From: DAIDHZ01 sp035480255
Lineage (GTDB): Bacteria > Chlamydiota > Chlamydiia > Chlamydiales > SM23-39
DNA length: 64,000 nucleotides
Direction of reading: 5' to 3'
Assembly (NCBI GenBank): GCA_964630875.1
Contig: CAZVXF010000003.1
Span: 16,285 to 80,284 of the forward strand
The notes beneath the pieces were generated by a model. It saw nothing but the letters and a program-made list of their open reading frames with translations, was not told the origin of the DNA and searched no databases. Positions 56,736 to 64,000 of the stretch are shown one piece after another. Position numbers and translations under genes: made by a program. The stretch's first letter is position 1; each line of letters opens with the position of its first letter.

Positions 56736-58912
56736 TTTTTTTGATCAAAATAACTATTTATATCTAAAATTGTAAACTCTTCCCCTTGAAATGTAAATTT
56801 TTCACCGACAGTTCGCCCTTTCATCGCTTGCGCGATTTTTGATTGGAATGAAAGAATTCTCTTTTCAGGATCTGCATCCCAGGGGCCCAGGAGAGTAAAT
56901 TTTAAGTGTTCACCTTTAGAGTCGCGAACAGAAACAACAGAACCCACTCCCACTTCATCAGGAGCGATATCTTCCGGTGTCAGGATTCGCGCTTGCGCGA
57001 TTTGATCTGAGAAGAATTTCAACTCAGACTGCAATCGATCCCGTCTTTCAAGAGCTGCTTTAAACTCTGCGTTTTCTCGCAGATCTCCGAGCGCTCGAGC
57101 TGCTTCAATTTCTTTCGCGTTCTGTACCGTTTCAACGGTTGCGATTTGTTGAATTCGGCTTTGCGCTTTTTGGTACCCTTCTTGCGTTGTCCAAATGATA
57201 TTTTCGGGTGTTTTTCCTTGATCTTTATCTTTTCGTAGACGCGATAGAGATGGATGGACAACTTCTGCAAGAGAGTGAAGAATTTTAATATCATGATCTG
57301 CAAAAGATCCACATTTTGAAGCGAGGAGAAGATATTCTTTCACCTCTTCGATTTTGGATTGTTGCAAAATTTCTCTTACAATCGCATATCGATCATCGAT
57401 GATGAGATTCAGCACTTTTTTTGTCAGGTCTTTGCTTTGTGGTTTTTGCTCTAGATGATCAAGCAAGATCAGCAATCCTTCGAAAAATAGATTTTTCCCT
57501 TCCTTGTCGCTGAATGGGAGTTTTGATTTTTTATCCATCACTTTCTGGAAATACCAAATAAATGCTTCAGGATAAGAAATTGGATGGATCAGTAGATCGT
57601 TGATCTTTTTCTTTAATGCATCTTTTGTTTCAGAACCGTTCAGCTCTGTGACAAGATAGTCACGAATCGAGTTTTGATCGATCGTTAGTAAAAGATCTAA
57701 GAAAATATTTGCCCAATCTTTTCTTGCCTCTGCAGCAATCTGGAGGATTCGCTTTTGATGTCCCGCGATATCAATCGAACGCACTAAGTCCGCAATTTTA
57801 GGCATTTGGGAGAGTATTTCTCGAATTGTATTCTCACTTTGAGCTACATCTAAATCTGAGAGTAATAAGAGAAGACTTAGTCTTTGAGCATCATTCATGT
57901 GCTCATGCTGCAGCATTTCGCTGATTTTACTGACTAAAGATGCTTTAAACTCACTATTTTTTAACGTCTCAGTGAAATCGCGGAGAAATGCATAGGTCAT
58001 TTGAATGGTTGAATGAACTCCTGGATTTTCTTCTAATGCCTTATGAAAAGCCATTTCGTGGGGAAGCTCTTTTTCTCTTAAGTGAAAAGGGTCCTTCAGA
58101 TCTTTTGGACATTCAATTTTTGTGTCTTTTTTGAGTTTGGCTCTGGTTGTTTGCCACCAACGATTCCATTCGTCTGCCGGAATGACTAAATCAATCATCT
58201 CTTCTTTAATTTCTGCTGCATTCTTTGGCCCTAAATCATGCAGGAGCTTTCGAATCACTTCCGTTGGGTTTTCTCTTGCGGTTTTTTCTAGGTCATCTGG
58301 ATTTCCAAAACGTTTGGAGTAAAAGTGAGTTTTTTCTAAAGGGATTAATGTTTTAAACGCTTTATCAAACGATAGCGTTTGAATGCCAAGCACATGTTCA
58401 AATTCAAGAGAAAGTTCTTCACGAACTAAAGAAACGCTTGTGATTTCTCCTGTTCCCCATCCGGCGGAGTGAAACACGAAATTCCCTTCTTTAAGATGGG
58501 TGAGAAGTTCGTAATCGCGAATGCAACCTTGAAATCTTTCTCGATTTCGAAGACCCACAAGTCTCAATTTTTCATTGAATAGAGGATCCTCTGGATTGCG
58601 TTCTTTTAGGTATTCTGTAGCCAGATCCGCTAATTGTTCGCTATTTGTTGTTTGTAAATCTAAGATTAAGCGAAGAACAGCATGCGAAAACTCTCCAATT
58701 GGCAAAAGTCTCCAAATTGGGATGGCTCTTTCTACCTGCAAGCCGAAAGGTTTCGCAAGTTCAGATTTTTTAACGCTTTCGAGAATGGCCACCATTTCTT
58801 CGCCATCTGGTTGATCTCCGTGGCAGTATTCTTCCCAGATTTTCAAAAAACCAGGATAATCATTATTTTGTATTCTTCCACGAAAATCTTTTAAATAAGC
58901 CATTGAATCCAT
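56732..58912 (-). CDS. greA: GreA-type transcription factor with long chlamydial N-terminal extension
   Basis: About 726 residues from ATG 58912; ATG 58903 and TTG 58918 are alternatives, and AAAAGGAA favours TTG 58918 or ATG 58912. The last 150 residues are GreA: coiled coil EGYQKAQSRIQQIATVETVQ and EIEAARALGDLRENAEFKAA (with the acidic tip DLRENAE), then a C-terminal domain VGVGSVVSVRDSKGEHLKFT and KIAQAMKGRTVGEKFTF. It rescues backtracked RNA polymerase. The preceding 560 residues are helical and found only in chlamydial GreA proteins. Their role is not known. Last gene rdgB overlaps by 4 bp. Confidence 0.9.
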   Translation of the reverse strand: MDSMAYLKDFRGRIQNNDYPGFLKIWEEYCHGDQPDGEEMVAILESVKKSELAKPFGLQVERAIPIWRLLPIGEFSHAVLRLILDLQTTNSEQLADLATEYLKERNPEDPLFNEKLRLVGLRNRERFQGCIRDYELLTHLKEGNFVFHSAGWGTGEITSVSLVREELSLEFEHVLGIQTLSFDKAFKTLIPLEKTHFYSKRFGNPDDLEKTARENPTEVIRKLLHDLGPKNAAEIKEEMIDLVIPADEWNRWWQTTRAKLKKDTKIECPKDLKDPFHLREKELPHEMAFHKALEENPGVHSTIQMTYAFLRDFTETLKNSEFKASLVSKISEMLQHEHMNDAQRLSLLLLLSDLDVAQSENTIREILSQMPKIADLVRSIDIAGHQKRILQIAAEARKDWANIFLDLLLTIDQNSIRDYLVTELNGSETKDALKKKINDLLIHPISYPEAFIWYFQKVMDKKSKLPFSDKEGKNLFFEGLLILLDHLEQKPQSKDLTKKVLNLIIDDRYAIVREILQQSKIEEVKEYLLLASKCGSFADHDIKILHSLAEVVHPSLSRLRKDKDQGKTPENIIWTTQEGYQKAQSRIQQIATVETVQNAKEIEAARALGDLRENAEFKAALERRDRLQSELKFFSDQIAQARILTPEDIAPDEVGVGSVVSVRDSKGEHLKFTLLGPWDADPEKRILSFQSKIAQAMKGRTVGEKFTFQGEEFTILDINSYFDQKK

Positions 58913-58974
58913 TCTCAAGCGATATTCCTTTTAAGGTTTTTGATTGAGTATAGAATCAACCAAGATAATCTTCA

Positions 58975-59121
58975 ATGCGTTTAAAAAGAAAAATTTGTGA
59001 TGCGGAAATTGCAATTCCCTCCAAAGCCGACTTTGATCAATGGTATAAAGAGTTCGTTTGTAAAATTTTTTATCATGTTTTTGTGTGTTTATTAATATCT
59101 ATATTATGTTATAATAATTGA
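58975..59121 (+). CDS. possible small protein or gene remnant (48 residues)
   Basis: ATG 58975 opens MRLKRKICDAEIAIPSKADF, continues DQWYKEFVCKIFYHVFV and ends in a hydrophobic run CLLISILCYNN. The first 30 residues look protein-like, but no clear ribosome binding site is present and the tail is AT-rich. It may be the 5' remnant of a lost gene. It overlaps no other gene. Confidence 0.25.
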   Translation: MRLKRKICDAEIAIPSKADFDQWYKEFVCKIFYHVFVCLLISILCYNN

Positions 59122-59126
59122 AAATT

Positions 59127-59498
59127 ATGGATAAACAAGTAGCAATTCCATTTCTAGGAAAGATAAAAATTGATTTTGATAGTTCGAAAAAGGTGTTTTT
59201 TCTAACTTGTCCAATCTTTAGCGTGACTGGTATCCTGCCAAGAACAGTACATAATTATGTAAAGGCAAGGGAAAATACCTCCTTTAATCCGTATAAAACT
59301 TTTTTTAAAATGAGCTCCTCTAAACAGGTGGATCTCATTCAAGAACTTCCTTTCCAATGGGGATTCCAGCCGAGCTTTCGAGAGCATATTCATGCATTTA
59401 GAAAACTTGCTGCCCACTGTCATCATACGCTTGTTGAAATCGCAATTGAGGAAAAGCTCAATCAGATCGAAGAAGTTTATATAGAAACTTTATTTTAA
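59127..59498 (+). CDS. unknown soluble protein (123 residues)
   Basis: ATG 59127; a TTG three codons earlier is possible. TATAAT at 59110-59115 may be its -10, with no clear -35. The protein reads MDKQVAIPFLGKIKIDFDSS, then a mixed alpha/beta middle (FKMSSSKQVDLIQELPFQWG) and a C-terminal helix (HCHHTLVEIAIEEKLNQIEE). No membrane segment. Not recognised. Convergent with the pGP6-like gene, with a 4-bp overlap at their ends. Confidence 0.6.
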   Translation: MDKQVAIPFLGKIKIDFDSSKKVFFLTCPIFSVTGILPRTVHNYVKARENTSFNPYKTFFKMSSSKQVDLIQELPFQWGFQPSFREHIHAFRKLAAHCHHTLVEIAIEEKLNQIEEVYIETLF

Positions 59499-60235
59499 TG
59501 CTTCTGGATCAGAAAATGCAATTGAGCGATGAGCTTTTGCAGGATCATTTTTTCAGCTTCACTTGGAACGCAGAGAGGTTTTTTTAAGAGCTCTCTTGCT
59601 TTTTTCATAAAGGTAATCGACTGCGCTGCGAGGTTTGGAAGGCGCTTGTCGAATTCATTGAGTGGAAATTCTGTTCGGATCAGTGCGAGTAATTCTTGCT
59701 TTGTTTGTCCACTGTAGTTTTTGACGATTTCTTCTTTTTTCGTGGTGTCTCCATTGCGGCTTGCAAGAGTATAGATGACTTGTCTAGGCATTTGATCAAT
59801 TTTTGCATGGAGAGCTTGGGGCATTTGTGCGTAGAATTCGTAGTATTGCAAAAAGTTGTAAGGAGTTTGGCGGTTTCCGTACGTTGCATAAAGCCAGGCG
59901 GTGAAAGCGCCATCGAGATAATTTTTTAAAATTTCTTGGGCTTTTTTAATGCGCTCGCCATGCAAGATCACGGCTTGGTTCGTGATGGCTTTCACTTCGG
60001 ATGTAATTGTTCCAAGTGAGCGAAGATCAGCTGAAATATCAAAAGATTCGTCTGCGCGGAAGTTTTTTAAGATCGCTTCAAGAACGGAGGTTTCTTCGGG
60101 ATTCAGGGATGTAACGCGAAATATTCCAGAAAAACTTGAAAGATTTCCGCTATTTGATTTTTCGACAAGCGCCGTCATTTTTGTGCTATCTTTTTGACGG
60201 AATCTTAAATTCAAAAGATCGTTGAATTTGGACAT
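59495..60235 (-). CDS. chlamydial plasmid pGP6-D-like protein (CT583-like)
   Basis: 246 residues. The sequence (MSKFNDLLNLRFRQKDSTKM, PEETSVLEAILKNFRADESF, DGAFTAWLYATYGNRQTPYN, FLQYYEFYAQMPQALHAKID) resembles the chromosomal pGP6-D relative CT583. This is supported by its place next to a ParA gene and thrS in the same order as CT583-CT582-CT581. Function is unknown; plasmid maintenance or regulation is assumed for the plasmid-borne homologue. Confidence 0.75.
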   Translation of the reverse strand: MSKFNDLLNLRFRQKDSTKMTALVEKSNSGNLSSFSGIFRVTSLNPEETSVLEAILKNFRADESFDISADLRSLGTITSEVKAITNQAVILHGERIKKAQEILKNYLDGAFTAWLYATYGNRQTPYNFLQYYEFYAQMPQALHAKIDQMPRQVIYTLASRNGDTTKKEEIVKNYSGQTKQELLALIRTEFPLNEFDKRLPNLAAQSITFMKKARELLKKPLCVPSEAEKMILQKLIAQLHFLIQKH

Positions 60236-60258
60236 GAGACCTCTTACGTAACTAAGGT

Positions 60259-61011
60259 TTAGACCCTATTTAAAATTTCTGAAGTGAGGGATCGATAATC
60301 TAGGGATGCCCTGGATGTTGGAGCTGTCTCAAAAATCGGCTTCCCGTATATTGTCGCTTCAGATACCGCAATATCGCGTCTCACTTTTGTTTGCAAGAGC
60401 TTTCCAGGGAAAGTGGTCTCTGTGACATTCAGGAATGCTTGGTTGCTTTTCCCTCTTGGATTCCAAAATGAGAGGGCAACGCCGAGCACTTTCGTTCCGT
60501 GTCTTTCTGAGATGTTATTAATGAATAGAGAAAGTCTTTGTAGACCTTTCACGCTATAAAATTCGGGTGTCGCGCAGACCAATGAGTATTGTGAAGCAAT
60601 CAGAGAGGATTCTGTAAGCCAACAAAGCGAGGGCGGTGTATCGATAAGAATAAAGTCATAGTCGAGATCTTTGAGGATTTCTTTCAACCGTTCATGGGAG
60701 TATCGATCTGCGGCGAGTGATCCGGAGACTTCGACTCTCTCCAGCCATGTATCTGCTGGAATTAAATACATATTTGGAATGCAGGTAGGTAGGATGACTT
60801 CCTCAAGTGTTTTCTCACCTTGAAGGATCGGTGCGATACTGTCTTGCTCGTCAGGATCGAATCCAAGTCCTGTTGTCAAATTGGCCTGCGCATCAAAATC
60901 AATGAGCAGGACTTTTTTCTTGTGAAATTTACAAAGCGCTGACCCAATATGCAGGGTGGTGGAGGTTTTTGCGGTGCCTCCTTTAAACGAACTAACAGAA
61001 ATTATGACCAT
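60259..61011 (-). CDS. ParA/MinD-type ATPase
   Basis: 250 residues. The deviant Walker A VSSFKGGTAKTSTTLHIGSA has both lysines. Walker A' DFDAQANLTTGLG and Walker B YDFILIDTPPSLCWLTESSL follow, and the rest is ParA-like (GLQRLSLFINNISERHGTKV). It is the chromosomal ParA-type ATPase of chlamydiae (pGP5-like). It would segregate the chromosome or act with the pGP6-like neighbour. It lies 3 bp after thrS and 23 bp before the pGP6-like gene, in one unit. Confidence 0.9.
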   Translation of the reverse strand: MVIISVSSFKGGTAKTSTTLHIGSALCKFHKKKVLLIDFDAQANLTTGLGFDPDEQDSIAPILQGEKTLEEVILPTCIPNMYLIPADTWLERVEVSGSLAADRYSHERLKEILKDLDYDFILIDTPPSLCWLTESSLIASQYSLVCATPEFYSVKGLQRLSLFINNISERHGTKVLGVALSFWNPRGKSNQAFLNVTETTFPGKLLQTKVRRDIAVSEATIYGKPIFETAPTSRASLDYRSLTSEILNRV

Positions 61012-61014
61012 ATC

Positions 61015-62934
61015 TTAAGTCGTTGTTGAAAATGGTGACATCAATGCTTTTGTTTCTCTTTCATGGATGATTTTAGAGAGGAAATCATTCAACACGATTT
61101 CTCCATGTACTACGTTGTCACGTGTACGCAGAGAAATTGTTCGATTTTCGACCTCTTTATCTCCCACGGTGAGCATATAATTCACTTTCAACAATTGCGC
61201 ATTGCGCACTTTTTTGCCAACAGATTCGTGACTGTCGTCGATATCACAGAGAAAGCCAGCCTTCTTGATTTCTGCCATGACCTCATTTGCAAACGGGATA
61301 TGGCGATCCGCCACTGGAATTAAGCGAACAGGATATGGGCTAATCCAGAGCGGGAATTTACCTGCAAAATGTTCAACTAATATTCCAAAGAAACGCTCAA
61401 TAGAACCAAGGATCGCTCGATGTAACATCACAGGTCTTTTGTGGGTCCCATCGCTATCTACGTATTCTAGATCAAATTTTTGCGGTAGAGCAAAATCAAG
61501 CTGAATGGTTCCGCACTGCCAGAATCTGCCTAAGGCATCTCGAATTTGAATGTCGATTTTTGGTCCATAGAATGCACCATCTCCCTCATTGACATGATAG
61601 GAATGGCCCCAATCGTCAAGCGCGCCTCTTAAACCAGCTGTTGCAATTTCCCACTCAGCATCCGAACCAATCGTTTTCGATATTTCAGGGCGAGTCGATA
61701 ATCCTAGACGATAAGGAAGACCAAAAGCTCCATAGAGTTTGTCTGCAAAATGAATCAGTTTCAAAATTTCTTCACGAATTTGATCGAGTCGCATGAAAAG
61801 ATGCGCATCGTCTTGATGGAAGCTGCGCACTCGGAATAAACCGTTCAGAGCACCGGACGCTTCAAATCGATGTACGTGCCCAATTTCCGCAACACGGAGG
61901 GGAAGTTCGCGATAACTATGTGTCATTGTTTTATAAAACAACATGCAACCAGGACAATTCATCGGCTTGATCGCAAATTCGCGGTCTTCGATTTGTGAGG
62001 TGTACATGTTTTCTTTATAGTGAAACCAGTGGCCAGATCTCTCCCAAAGCTCTTTGCTCATCATTGCGGGAGTTTTGATTTCAACGTAATCCTCTTTTTG
62101 GATATCGCGCAGGAAAGCAATCAGACGATTCCAGACAACCAAACCGTGTGGATGTATGAATGGCATCCCAGGAGCTTCTTCTTTGAACGAAAAAAGATCC
62201 AAGGCAGGGCCTAGAATTTTGTGGTCTCTTTTCTTTGCCTCTTCGAGCATATGAAGGTATTCTTTAAGACGCTTTTTTTCTGGGAAAGAAATTGCATATA
62301 CCCGTGTGAGCATATCTTTTGTAGAGTCACCACGCCAATAAGCCCCTGATGTTTTTAAGACTTTAAAAGCTTTGATTTTATTTAATGAGGCCATATGCGG
62401 ACCGCGGCAAAGATCAAAAAACTCCCCTTGTTTGTAAGCGGAGATCGGCTCTTCTGGGAAACCTTCAATTAATTCAAGCTTATAAGGATTTGCCGAGAAT
62501 GCCTTCTTGGCCTCAATTTTGCCTGCAAATTCTTCTCTTTTTGTTTTGTGGTTTTCCGACAATACTTTCTCGACTTCCGCCTCAATTTTTTCAAAATCTT
62601 GATCGGAAACATTCAAGTTCCCAAAGTCGTAATAGAAGCCATTTTCAATGGGAGGACCAATCGTTGGTTGTGCGTTTGGCCAAAGTCGTAAAATTGCCTG
62701 TGCGAGAACGTGAGCAGAAGTATGCCAAAAAACTTCTTTTCCAATTGGGTCATCAAAATTGTAAAAAATCACCTCATCGCCCTCTTTCAGGGGAAAATCA
62801 AAATCACGAAGCTTCCCATTGATCTGTACCGTGACTGCTTGCTCAGGGGCCGTAAGGTGGATTTGCTCGGCAGCCTCTTTCGGCGTTGCATGCGGTGGTA
62901 GGTCTACGATTTTTTTATTGATTTTGACTTGCAT
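61015..62934 (-). CDS. thrS: threonyl-tRNA synthetase
   Basis: 639 residues. N-terminal TGS domain (VKINKKIVDLPPHATPKEAA), the SAD editing domain (HTSAHVLAQAILRLWPNAQP with HxxxH, and SGAYWRGDSTKDMLTRVYAI), catalytic class II motifs (MNCPGCMLFYKTMTHSYREL, FRVRSFHQDDAHLF, GTIQLDFALPQKFDLEYVDS, HRAILGSIERF), and the anticodon domain. AAGGGAT before ATG 62934 is a good ribosome binding site. Complete and unremarkable. It heads the parA/pGP6-like unit, and the divergent transporter gene is 52 bp away. Confidence 0.96.
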   Translation of the reverse strand: MQVKINKKIVDLPPHATPKEAAEQIHLTAPEQAVTVQINGKLRDFDFPLKEGDEVIFYNFDDPIGKEVFWHTSAHVLAQAILRLWPNAQPTIGPPIENGFYYDFGNLNVSDQDFEKIEAEVEKVLSENHKTKREEFAGKIEAKKAFSANPYKLELIEGFPEEPISAYKQGEFFDLCRGPHMASLNKIKAFKVLKTSGAYWRGDSTKDMLTRVYAISFPEKKRLKEYLHMLEEAKKRDHKILGPALDLFSFKEEAPGMPFIHPHGLVVWNRLIAFLRDIQKEDYVEIKTPAMMSKELWERSGHWFHYKENMYTSQIEDREFAIKPMNCPGCMLFYKTMTHSYRELPLRVAEIGHVHRFEASGALNGLFRVRSFHQDDAHLFMRLDQIREEILKLIHFADKLYGAFGLPYRLGLSTRPEISKTIGSDAEWEIATAGLRGALDDWGHSYHVNEGDGAFYGPKIDIQIRDALGRFWQCGTIQLDFALPQKFDLEYVDSDGTHKRPVMLHRAILGSIERFFGILVEHFAGKFPLWISPYPVRLIPVADRHIPFANEVMAEIKKAGFLCDIDDSHESVGKKVRNAQLLKVNYMLTVGDKEVENRTISLRTRDNVVHGEIVLNDFLSKIIHERETKALMSPFSTTT

Positions 62935-62986
62935 AGATGATCCCTTAATGATAGAAATGACTATTCTAATGTAAAGCGGTTTTACA

Positions 62987-63910
62987 GTGAAGCATGAAGA
63001 GACCCCCCCACGACTTGCTTTGGGGATTTTTATTTCTCTTTTCGCCTATGTTTTTTTTGTGACTGCTAGTTCTCTTGTGGCTAGTTTTAACGGATCTTTC
63101 CCGGTTGTCCAAATTCTTTTTGTACAAAATATCGTGAGTTTGGTGTTTTTAACGCCTTTCTTTTTTGTAAAAAAATTTCCAGGATTCAAAACGAAAGTTT
63201 GGTCGATTCATTTGATTCGGGATTGCTCTGGAGTGTTTAGTTATTACCTTTTCTTTGTCGCCATTAAGTTTTTAGATTTAGTGAATGCGACTGTGCTCAA
63301 TTATACAGCTCCATTTTTCGTCCCTTTTTTCTGGTGGATGTGGATGAAAGAAAAAGTAGGTCGGAACGTCTGGTGGTCCATTATCGTGGGTTTTATCGGG
63401 GTGGGGGTGATCTTAAATCCGTCAAGAGAGATCTTTCAGCTTGGATTTGTTTTAGGAATTTTTGCAGGGCTTCTTTCGGCGCTTGCTATGTGCGCTGTAA
63501 GAATTTTAAGCGTGCACAAAGAACCGACAAGACGCACTTTGTTTTACTACTTTTCTGTTGGATCGCTTTTGAGCTTCCCATTCGCACTCATTTATTGGGT
63601 GCCACCCAGCGACACGCAGTGGTTAAAAATGATTTTGATCGGAGTTGCAACAGCTTCAGGTCAAATTTTTCTCACGATCGCCTATCGTTACGGTACGGCC
63701 TCCTACCTTTCTCCTCTCGGCTATTCATCTGTGATCTATGCAGGACTTGTGAGCTATTTTTTATTCGATAATCCTTTAGTGCTTAGAACGCTAATCGGAG
63801 GGATTCTGATTATTTTGGGAGGGTCTGCGACCTATATTTTGAAGAAAAAACCGCGTTCCGTCGCAGAAACTTTTGAACACCCAAATCCAAAAGAAAAACC
63901 GCCGTTATGA
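62987..63910 (+). CDS. EamA/DMT-family transporter, likely S-adenosylmethionine/SAH exchanger
   Basis: 307 residues with ten membrane segments in two EamA halves (for example FVTASSLVASFNGSFPVVQI, LDLVNATVLNYTAPFFVPFF and FIGVGVILNPSREIFQLG, then ATASGQIFLTIAYRYGTASY). GTG start at 62987. In C. trachomatis the gene beside thrS (CT580/CTL0843) is a DMT transporter shown to import S-adenosylmethionine, and the same order here supports that role. General EamA function is otherwise possible. Divergent from thrS. Confidence 0.78.
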   Translation: MKHEETPPRLALGIFISLFAYVFFVTASSLVASFNGSFPVVQILFVQNIVSLVFLTPFFFVKKFPGFKTKVWSIHLIRDCSGVFSYYLFFVAIKFLDLVNATVLNYTAPFFVPFFWWMWMKEKVGRNVWWSIIVGFIGVGVILNPSREIFQLGFVLGIFAGLLSALAMCAVRILSVHKEPTRRTLFYYFSVGSLLSFPFALIYWVPPSDTQWLKMILIGVATASGQIFLTIAYRYGTASYLSPLGYSSVIYAGLVSYFLFDNPLVLRTLIGGILIILGGSATYILKKKPRSVAETFEHPNPKEKPPL

Positions 63911-63913
63911 AGA

Positions 63914-63938
63914 GCCCGGTTTCGATTCATAACCGGGC
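63914..63938 (+). terminator. hairpin after the DMT transporter gene
   Basis: GCCCGGTT and AACCGGGC are perfectly complementary around TCGATTCAT, 5 bp after the stop. No T-run follows, so it may work in both directions or only weakly. Confidence 0.6.
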
Positions 63939-64000
63939 ACCCTCAATTATACCAATCCCAATAAATAACGTCATATTTAACAGCGTCAGCGAAGCCGCAA

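Noticed and set aside
58975..59121. Treating the 48-residue frame as a confident gene
   Set aside because: Start signal is weak and the tail is AT-rich. Kept only as a low-confidence remnant.

Overview
The window reads as chromosome of an environmental chlamydia (order Chlamydiales, outside the Chlamydia genus, most like Parachlamydia/Simkania/Waddlia-type lineages). The reasons are lineage-specific: DNA topoisomerase I with a C-terminal SWIB domain, a GreA of about 726 residues in which the GreA/GreB domain is only the C-terminal part, a thrS - parA - plasmid-pGP6-like trio with a DMT transporter next to thrS (the C. trachomatis CT580-CT583 order), a hexapeptide-repeat 'GlmU-like' gene next to ispA, OmpA(MOMP)-like proteins, and large cysteine-containing beta-barrel proteins of the Lpg1974/MOMP-like type. 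The genus cannot be fixed from sequence alone. The DNA is AT-rich by eye, with tight gene packing and many ATGA stop/start overlaps.

Layout. 1-2940: fragment of an SH3/NlpC-like gene, a porin and two MOMP-like proteins. 2937-10056: psd, mutY, a TagB/F-type transferase, mreC, tRNA-Ala, a sterol-methyltransferase-like gene and uvrD. 10018-19083: an accessory island of proteins without clear homologues, sitting between uvrD and rpoN (neighbours in C. trachomatis). It holds two translationally coupled AAA proteins (one with Walker A, one without), a CPBP membrane-protease gene, several small proteins and a partial second copy of the same module that is decaying. Next to this lie two proteins sharing a C-terminal domain, a candidate inclusion-membrane-like protein and three further unknowns. 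19084-23406: envelope genes (GT9 glycosyltransferase, Kdo hydroxylase, HEXXH membrane protein, PgsA) around rpoN. 23486-31679: GT4, topA, PAP2, a tandem ThyX-like protein and uvrB. 31665-37101: DUF202, a flotillin/NfeD pair with an unknown partner, and two membrane proteins. 37108-43834: tRNA-Pro, ung, an Rsm22-like methyltransferase, a 59-residue membrane protein, ispA, exported thioredoxin, recA and glk.

43853-47199: two divergently transcribed MOMP-like beta-barrel genes. The second carries an N-terminal Cys/Pro-rich domain with about 43 cysteines and a 54-nt hairpin in its leader. An exported thioredoxin-fold protein lies nearby, and a disulfide-crosslinked envelope is the natural reading for a chlamydia. 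47226-52685: OppA-type lipoprotein, a small secreted protein, a MORN lipoprotein and GspL/PilM-like plus membrane-anchored partner genes. 52794-58912: YggT, Dus, a Fic pseudogene, a GT90-type lipoprotein, a NYN RNase, RdgB and GreA. 59127-63910: an unknown, the pGP6-like protein, ParA, ThrS and a probable S-adenosylmethionine transporter.

The most unusual parts are the 10018-14070 module (CPBP protease, small proteins with an invariant 18-residue motif, an AAA plus a pseudo-AAA, duplicated and partly degraded) and the Cys/Pro-rich outer-membrane protein with its structured leader.
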